Source: CAYGWX01 sp964353855 [NCBI: uncultured bacterium] (lineage in GTDB: Bacteria > Edwardsbacteria > CAYGWX01). Taken from it: a DNA stretch of 45,576 nt. Both the position numbers and the translations under genes were made by a program. Location: the NCBI GenBank assembly GCA_964353855.1, contig CAYGWX010000013.1, positions 923 to 46,498 of the forward strand, given 5' to 3'. The notes under the pieces were generated by a model. It did no database searches. It was not told the origin of the DNA and saw nothing but the letters and a program-made list of their open reading frames with translations. Shown one piece after another: positions 41,266-45,576 of this stretch; the stretch's first letter is position 1, and each line of letters starts with the position of its first letter.

Positions 41266-41430
41266 TTATCCTGCTTTGTCTTTCTTCAACAACGCTCTCA
41301 CCTTGCGGTCCAGACGGAAAAGGTAGAAGAACACCCCGGCCCAGACCAGGAGGATCACGCCCATCACGACGAAGTCCGCGACCACCCGCTGTCCCGCAGT
41401 CCGGCTTAGTTCTTGCATAATGGTATTCAC
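41266..41430 (-). CDS. ccmD: CcmD-like small membrane protein
   Basis: A 54-residue product if started at the GTG that overlaps the ccmC stop (GTGA), or 50 residues from the ATG at 41418. It has a single membrane helix (FVVMGVILLVWAGVFFYLF) followed by the positively charged tail RLDRKVRALLKK, the CcmD pattern. Its position directly between ccmC and ccmE is where ccmD belongs; CcmD helps release holo-CcmE from CcmABC. The assignment rests on position and topology because the family is poorly conserved. Confidence 0.8.
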   Translation of the reverse strand: MNTIMQELSRTAGQRVVADFVVMGVILLVWAGVFFYLFRLDRKVRALLKKDKAG

Positions 41431-42074
41431 GAAGCCTCCTGCTTTCGCTTCAGACGGACAACCGTCCAGGTTAGGTCGAAGATCCAGAAGTAGAGCACAG
41501 TGAACCCGGCCAGGGAGGCCAGGAACACCTGGAGCATCCTGGGGTGCATCTCCAGCCTGCCCTGCGCGTTCAGCAGGGGGTCCGGGTGCAGGGAGAAATA
41601 CAGCCGGGGCACGATGAACACCAGGAAGGGCACGGTCACGAAGGCAATAATGTTGTAGACCGCGGCCAGCCGGGCCCTCTTGTCCTCCCCCTCCACGGCA
41701 GAGCGGAGGGTCAGATAGGCCCCGTAGATGAGGAGGAGCAGGAAGATCGAAGTCTCCCTGGGATCCCAGTTCCAGAAAGCCCCCCACATGGCCTTGGCGA
41801 AGATGGCCCCCGAGGCCGTGGCCAAAACCGCGAACAGGAGGCCCAGCCCTGCGCTGATCGCAGCTCGTGAATCGTCCCCCCAGGAGCGGGTCATCAGGTA
41901 GCGGATGCTGAAGAGGGTCGAAACCAGAAACGCCAGCACCGCCACCCAGGCCATCGGGATGTGGAAGTAAATGATCCGGGTCATCTCGTAGAGCTTCTCG
42001 GCCAAGGGGGCGTACAGGAACCCCGCCACGATGACCAGGGACATCCAGACGAAGAGCAAAAGCTGCCAGACCAT
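41427..42074 (-). CDS. ccmC: Heme exporter/handling protein CcmC
   Basis: With CcmA and CcmB it loads heme on CcmE. From the ATG in a TGATG overlap with the DinB gene the product has 215 residues and six membrane segments. The WWD motif is WGAFWNWDPRETSIF, and the two axial His residues are in IYFHIPMAWVA and in FSLHPDP. The frame is open 76 codons further upstream but that part is antisense to DinB-coding logic and has no Ccm features. Confidence 0.95.
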   Translation of the reverse strand: MVWQLLLFVWMSLVIVAGFLYAPLAEKLYEMTRIIYFHIPMAWVAVLAFLVSTLFSIRYLMTRSWGDDSRAAISAGLGLLFAVLATASGAIFAKAMWGAFWNWDPRETSIFLLLLIYGAYLTLRSAVEGEDKRARLAAVYNIIAFVTVPFLVFIVPRLYFSLHPDPLLNAQGRLEMHPRMLQVFLASLAGFTVLYFWIFDLTWTVVRLKRKQEAS

Positions 42075-42538
42075 CAGGCCTTGGCCTTTTTCAACAGGGC
42101 GATCTGACCGGCATGATAAATGTCGTGCTGGATAGCCCCGTGGATCAGCACATAGAACGGGAATTGCTTCCCGGGCACGGTTTCGTTCAGCCTGGCTTCT
42201 GGAAAGCGGGAAAGGGCCTGGCTCAGGGCAAGGTGTCCCTGCACGAGCACGTCCACGGCCCCCCGCCAGGCGGCCGGGCTGGGGTCCTTTACTTCCGGCC
42301 AATCCTCGACACCGGTAAACCCTTTCAAGGTCTCCCCCTCTAGGTGCCGGCGCACGAAAGACTCCCAGGCGGCGATGTGGAGGACGATCTCCCAGATCGT
42401 ATGGGCATCCGGCAGGACTTTCCTTGCCGCCGTCTCGGGAGTTACTCCCTCCAGGACTTCCCTCACCGAGGGGCCGTGCCAGGCATCCCCCTCGAAGGCC
42501 CGGCGAAGCTGATCCGTGATTCGTTCTATCTCACTCAT
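42074..42538 (-). CDS. DinB/DUF664-like four-helix protein
   Basis: A 154-residue DinB-fold protein from the ATG at 42538. Metal-binding His residues are visible in LHIAAWESF and HDIYHAGQIALLKK, the typical DinB triad, plus HTIWEIVLH. The family contains thiol-dependent transferases and proteins of unknown role. It is wedged between ccmB (8-base overlap) and ccmC (TGATG), so its synthesis is coupled to heme handling; whether it has a part in heme or thiol chemistry is unknown. Confidence 0.85.
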   Translation of the reverse strand: MSEIERITDQLRRAFEGDAWHGPSVREVLEGVTPETAARKVLPDAHTIWEIVLHIAAWESFVRRHLEGETLKGFTGVEDWPEVKDPSPAAWRGAVDVLVQGHLALSQALSRFPEARLNETVPGKQFPFYVLIHGAIQHDIYHAGQIALLKKAKA

Positions 42539-43193
42539 TCCAGATGAACTCAAACAAAAGGGATGCCGCTGTGATCACGGCCACGGCATAGGCCGCGAGG
42601 ATCTGTGTCTCCTGTCCTGCGCCGCCGTCCCCCCGGAACAGGTGTCTCGTCCCGCTCGTGGCCGCGGCCAGGAGGGGAATCAAGATTGGGTAGGACAGGC
42701 CGGCCAGGAGCGCTCCCTTTCCCTTGGCTTGGGCGATGATCGCCGCGATGAGGGTCGTGGCTCCGGCCAGACCGATGCTTCCCAGGATCAGGATAGCTAA
42801 GAACCCTCCCCAGTCGCTTACGCGGGGATTCAAGAGAATAAAGAACAAAGGGATGATGATGACTTCCAACCCCAGCAGAAGCACAAGGTTGAAGAAGAAT
42901 TTTCCGGCCCATACCTCGGAGGGCCGCGCGACCAGCCGTAAAGCCGTGAAGGTGCGGGACTCCACCTCCTTGATGAAGACCTGCCCCAGCCCGGCCATGG
43001 AGGAGAACAGGATGACCACCCAGAGAAAGGCTGCCAGGAGGTCTCCTGAGATGCCGAACGCTCCAATCGCGAAGCTCACCACGACCAGCGTGGTCACGGC
43101 GAAGAGCAGGGCCGCGTTCAGGGCATAGCGGGTGCGGAACTCCGAGCGCCAGTCCTTGAGAAAGACGGCAAGGACACCCTCAACCCAGGGCAA
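42531..43193 (-). CDS. ccmB: Heme exporter membrane subunit CcmB
   Basis: ABC membrane component of the CcmAB complex. I choose the TTG complementary to 43191-43193 because GGGGAG lies 7 bases before it and the product (220 residues) then begins just before VFLKDWRSEFRTRYALNAALLF, the typical CcmB N-terminus; the ATGs near 43226 would overlap ccmA by about 46 bases. Six membrane segments and the conserved FIKEVESRTFTALRLVARPSEVWAGKF are present. It overlaps ccmA by 14 bases. Confidence 0.9.
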   Translation of the reverse strand: MPWVEGVLAVFLKDWRSEFRTRYALNAALLFAVTTLVVVSFAIGAFGISGDLLAAFLWVVILFSSMAGLGQVFIKEVESRTFTALRLVARPSEVWAGKFFFNLVLLLGLEVIIIPLFFILLNPRVSDWGGFLAILILGSIGLAGATTLIAAIIAQAKGKGALLAGLSYPILIPLLAAATSGTRHLFRGDGGAGQETQILAAYAVAVITAASLLFEFIWNE

Positions 43194-43815
43194 GGGTTTT
43201 CTCCCCGTAAATAAGCTCCCGGGCATCATTCGTAGCCACGACGAGCACGCCTTTCTTTTTCTGCTCGGCCACGACCCCTTCCACAACCGCCCTCCCGGAG
43301 TCATCCAGACTGCTCCCTGGTTCGTCCAAGAGGAGGAGCATGGGCTCATGTTGAATCGCGAAGGCCAGCTTGAGGCGTTGCTTCATCCCCGAGGAGAACG
43401 TGCCCACGAGGTCACGCCCCTTCTCCTTCAAACCGACCCGCTCCAGCAGGGCGAGATGGTCCGCCTTTGTCCGCTTCAACCTCCTGACGTGCGCGAAGAA
43501 CTCCAGGTTTTCCAGGGCCGTGAGTTCCTCGTAGAGCGCCAGCTCCGGGGTGATGAAACCGATGTGCCTCAGTCGGTCCTCCGGGGAAATCACCTTACCG
43601 TCTACGGTCAGTCGTACCTCTCCCTTTGTCGGACGGAGGAGTCCTGAGAGGATGCGCAGGAGCGTGGTTTTCCCTGAGCCGTTCGGCCCGGTGACGACGA
43701 GCCCCTGTCCTTTGGGAACCTCAAAGTTAAGGCTTTCAAAGATCTTGTTCGGCCCGAAGCGCTGGGTCAAGGCCTGGGCGGATAAGGTCACCTCCCGCTG
43801 GTCTGTCGGGGTCAC
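43180..43815 (-). CDS. ccmA: Heme exporter ATPase CcmA
   Basis: ATP-binding subunit of CcmAB. The 211-residue protein has Walker A GPNGSGKTT (about 40-48), the ABC signature FSSGMKQRLKLA, Walker B MLLLLDEPGSSLD and the His-loop region replaced by VVATNDARE (Asn-Asp in place of the common His). Small single-domain ABC ATPases in front of ccmB are normally CcmA. It starts 34 bases after nadA. Confidence 0.93.
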   Translation of the reverse strand: MTPTDQREVTLSAQALTQRFGPNKIFESLNFEVPKGQGLVVTGPNGSGKTTLLRILSGLLRPTKGEVRLTVDGKVISPEDRLRHIGFITPELALYEELTALENLEFFAHVRRLKRTKADHLALLERVGLKEKGRDLVGTFSSGMKQRLKLAFAIQHEPMLLLLDEPGSSLDDSGRAVVEGVVAEQKKKGVLVVATNDARELIYGEKTLALG

Positions 43816-43849
43816 CCCTACCCTCGCGGAGCGACCGGCGTGGGAAGGT

Positions 43850-44938
43850 TCACGCCAGGGCCAGCATCCGGTCCAGGGCCAGGCGAGCTCCCTCGGCTAC
43901 CTTGGCCGGGACTTTGACCTGGTTCACGATCCTGCCCTCGACCAGGTTGTCCAGGACCCAGGCCAGGTGCTGGGGGTCGATCCGGTACATCGTGGTGCAC
44001 ACGCAGACCACCGGGTCCAGGAGGATGATGGTCTTGTCCGGGTTCTGTTTGGCCAGCCGGTTCACCAGGTTCACCTCCGTCCCCACGCCCCAGACCGAGC
44101 CCGGAGGAGACTCGGTGATCGTTTTCTTGATGAACTCCGTGGAGCCCACGGAGTCCGCCATCTTGCAGGTCTCATAGGGGCATTCCGGATGCACGATGAT
44201 CTTGATCCCGGGGTATTCCCTGCGGGCCCATTCCACCCGCTCCGCGCGGAACCGCTGGTGCACCGAGCAGTGCCCTTTCCAGAGGATGAGCCTGGCCCGT
44301 TTCAGGGCCTCCGGCGAGTTCCCTCCCAGGAGGAGCTCCGGGTCCCAGAGGACCATCTCGTCCAGGGAGACGCCCATCCGCACGGCGGTGTTTCTGCCCA
44401 AGTGCTGGTCCGGAAGGAACAGGACCTTCTCCTTCTGGCCCCAGGCCCACTTCATGGCCTTGGCCGCGTTGGAGGAGGTGCAGATGGTCCCCCCTTTGCG
44501 ACCGACGAAGTCCTTGATGTCCGCCGTGGAGTTGATGTACACCACCGGCAGGACGGTCTCCCCGGCCAGGGAGGTCAGGATCTCCCAGCAGTCCTCGACC
44601 TGAGCCAGGCTCGCCATGTCCGCCATCGAGCAGCCCGCGTCCATGTCCGGCAGGATCACGACCTGGTGAGGCTGGGAAAGGATATCCGCGCTCTCGGCCA
44701 TGAAGTGCACCCCGCAGAACACGATGTATTTTGCGTCCCCCCGGCTGGGCGCGTGCTGGGCCAGCTTCAGGGAGTCTCCCTGGTAGTCCGCGAACTGGAT
44801 AATCTCGTCCCGCTGGTAGTGATGCCCCAGGATCAAGAGCTGCGAGCCCAGCTGCCGCTTCCGCTCCCAGATGCGCTCCAGAAGCTGGGCATCCGCTGAA
44901 ATCACGTAAGATTCTGGCAAGGCTACTTGTAAAGACAT
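43850..44938 (-). CDS. nadA: Quinolinate synthase
   Basis: Condenses iminoaspartate with dihydroxyacetone phosphate to quinolinate for NAD synthesis, using a [4Fe-4S] cluster. The 362-residue protein shows LGHHYQRDEI, the first Cys in YIVFCGVHFMAESA, MADMAS, TSSNAA, PDQHLGRNTA, a second Cys in HPECPYE, and the third in PVVCVCTTMYRI. It heads the operon that continues into ccmA. nadB and nadC are not in the window. Confidence 0.96.
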   Translation of the reverse strand: MSLQVALPESYVISADAQLLERIWERKRQLGSQLLILGHHYQRDEIIQFADYQGDSLKLAQHAPSRGDAKYIVFCGVHFMAESADILSQPHQVVILPDMDAGCSMADMASLAQVEDCWEILTSLAGETVLPVVYINSTADIKDFVGRKGGTICTSSNAAKAMKWAWGQKEKVLFLPDQHLGRNTAVRMGVSLDEMVLWDPELLLGGNSPEALKRARLILWKGHCSVHQRFRAERVEWARREYPGIKIIVHPECPYETCKMADSVGSTEFIKKTITESPPGSVWGVGTEVNLVNRLAKQNPDKTIILLDPVVCVCTTMYRIDPQHLAWVLDNLVEGRIVNQVKVPAKVAEGARLALDRMLALA

Positions 44939-45309
44939 ATAACCGATTCGTTTAATACAGGTTCCAGTGTTTTTTCAGACTTGGTTGAGAAAGTGAACCA
45001 CTATATATTGTGGTGCCCTCAAAGTTATTTCGTAAATAAGGCCGCCAAACCTCGGTTACGTCCGTTTAACCAAATCCCGCTCCGGAAGAGGGAGGGCCGA
45101 AATCTGGAAGGGGTTCCCGCCTACCTCACGCCTACTTCACGCCTACCTCACGCCTACCCCACCCCTCCACCCCCTATATATAGGGGGTGTTCCCTTTTTC
45201 ACAAACCATCTGTATCTATCAAACCCAAGAATAGAGAACCCCAATAAATATGCCCAAGGTTGTTAATTTTCTACAGAAAAGAGCAGTTAACGCAGAATGT
45301 TAAAATCTA
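44939..45309. other. Intergenic region upstream of nadA
   Basis: About 370 bases with no credible gene. It should contain the nadA promoter, but no clear -35/-10 pair stands out. An 11-bp-period array (45120-45174) runs into an 18-bp perfect palindrome CCCCCTATATATAGGGGG (45170-45187). From about 45220 to 45309 the sequence turns AT-rich. Confidence 0.6.
45120..45174. repeat. 11-bp-period array (locus 4) next to an 18-bp palindrome
   Basis: Five 11-bp units; the first and third (CCTACCTCACG) are the same, the fifth has drifted to CCTCCACCCCC and forms the left arm of the perfect palindrome at 45170-45187. Lies between nadA and the AT-rich partial gene. Confidence 0.8.
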
Positions 45310-45576
45310 TTAATGTGCTATAACTATTCTTCCTGTTTTGCTGCATTCTCCATTTTGCATTCTGTAAAAGCTTATTCCACTGGGCAAATCTGCAACATTC
45401 ACAGGTTTAGTATTTTTTCCAGAACTGCTTTCTATATCTACAGTTTTTATTAATCTTCCACTTACATCATACAAATCTATTTTTGTTTTTTCTGTTTTAG
45501 GTACAGAATAATCAAAATAAATTAAGGGTATAGTCGCATTCCAGCCACCTAATTTGGTACAATGGTGGCATGACGA
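45310..45576 (-). CDS. 3' part of an AT-rich gene for a secreted protein with type IX-like sorting domain
   Basis: The minus strand is open from the right edge to a TAA (complement of 45310-45312), giving the last 88 residues of a longer protein. They contain IYFDYSVPKTEKTKIDLYDVSGRL, then IKTVDIESSSGKN, NVADLPSGISFYRMQNG and the basic/hydrophobic end KTGRIVIAH. This is the Por-secretion-tail/FlgD-like pattern (SVPK, LYDVSGRLIKT, LPSGIYFY), as on the peptidases at the left of the window. The region is strongly AT-rich (AAA, ATA, TTA codons), unlike those GC-rich genes, so it was probably acquired or lies in a foreign segment that begins near 45220. The function of the missing N-terminal part cannot be seen. 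Confidence 0.75.
   Translation of the reverse strand, partial: SSCHHCTKLGGWNATIPLIYFDYSVPKTEKTKIDLYDVSGRLIKTVDIESSSGKNTKPVNVADLPSGISFYRMQNGECSKTGRIVIAH

Overview
The window looks like part of the chromosome of an uncultivated, Gram-negative, respiring bacterium of moderately high GC. Support for this: a full set of KDO (lipopolysaccharide core sugar) genes, a cytochrome c maturation operon of the CcmH-less type, complex I subunits, and secreted peptidases ending in FlgD-like/type IX sorting-type domains. That mix is typical of FCB-group and neighbouring candidate phyla (WOR-3, TA06, Edwardsbacteria, Zixibacteria and the like); the phylum is my inference and no marker here settles it. No rRNA, tRNA, CRISPR array, transposase or phage gene was seen. 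Almost everything lies on the minus strand; only one three-gene unit (25.4-28.0 kb) is on the plus strand.

Layout, left to right. 0-7.5 kb: the possible start of a gene leaving the left edge, then three secreted peptidases (one M14 carboxypeptidase, two paralogous S8 subtilases). The subtilases carry matching promoters and a conserved leader hairpin. 7.5-15.3 kb: four tandem paralogous polytopic membrane proteins with C-terminal TPRs, resembling eukaryotic TMTC O-mannosyltransferases. 15.4-23.0 kb: an HD-GYP phosphohydrolase, then the unit kdsD-kdsC-kdsA-pyrG-kdsB-apgM-exeA-like, which makes CMP-KDO and its CTP. 23.0-25.4 kb: repeat-rich intergenic DNA around one Asp-box propeller (probably envelope) protein with a strong promoter. 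25.4-28.0 kb (plus): slipin, small PH-like membrane protein, purD.

28.1-37.8 kb: a loosened complex I cluster reading nuoC, (unknown), thiD, nuoD, folB, nuoF, (unknown), NicO-like permease, (unknown), GIY-YIG protein, nuoG, nuoI. nuoA, B, E, H and J-N are not here. Three of the interrupting genes are strikingly AT-rich and sit snugly in the transcription unit. 37.9-44.9 kb: nadA-ccmA-ccmB-DinB-ccmC-ccmD-ccmE-ccmF-aldo/keto reductase, tightly overlapping, with a Cys-type CcmE. 45.3 kb to the right edge: an AT-rich partial gene whose C-terminus is a type IX-like sorting domain.

The least expected signal is in the gaps: short-period degenerate tandem arrays. Four intergenic regions hold 11-bp-period arrays with different unit sequences; others have 7-bp or 8-bp periods, one of which supplies the likely ribosome binding site of folB and another of which lies inside a TMTC-like coding region. 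Together with the operon-embedded AT-rich genes and the TMTC-like/secreted peptidase neighbourhood, these are the points most worth following up.
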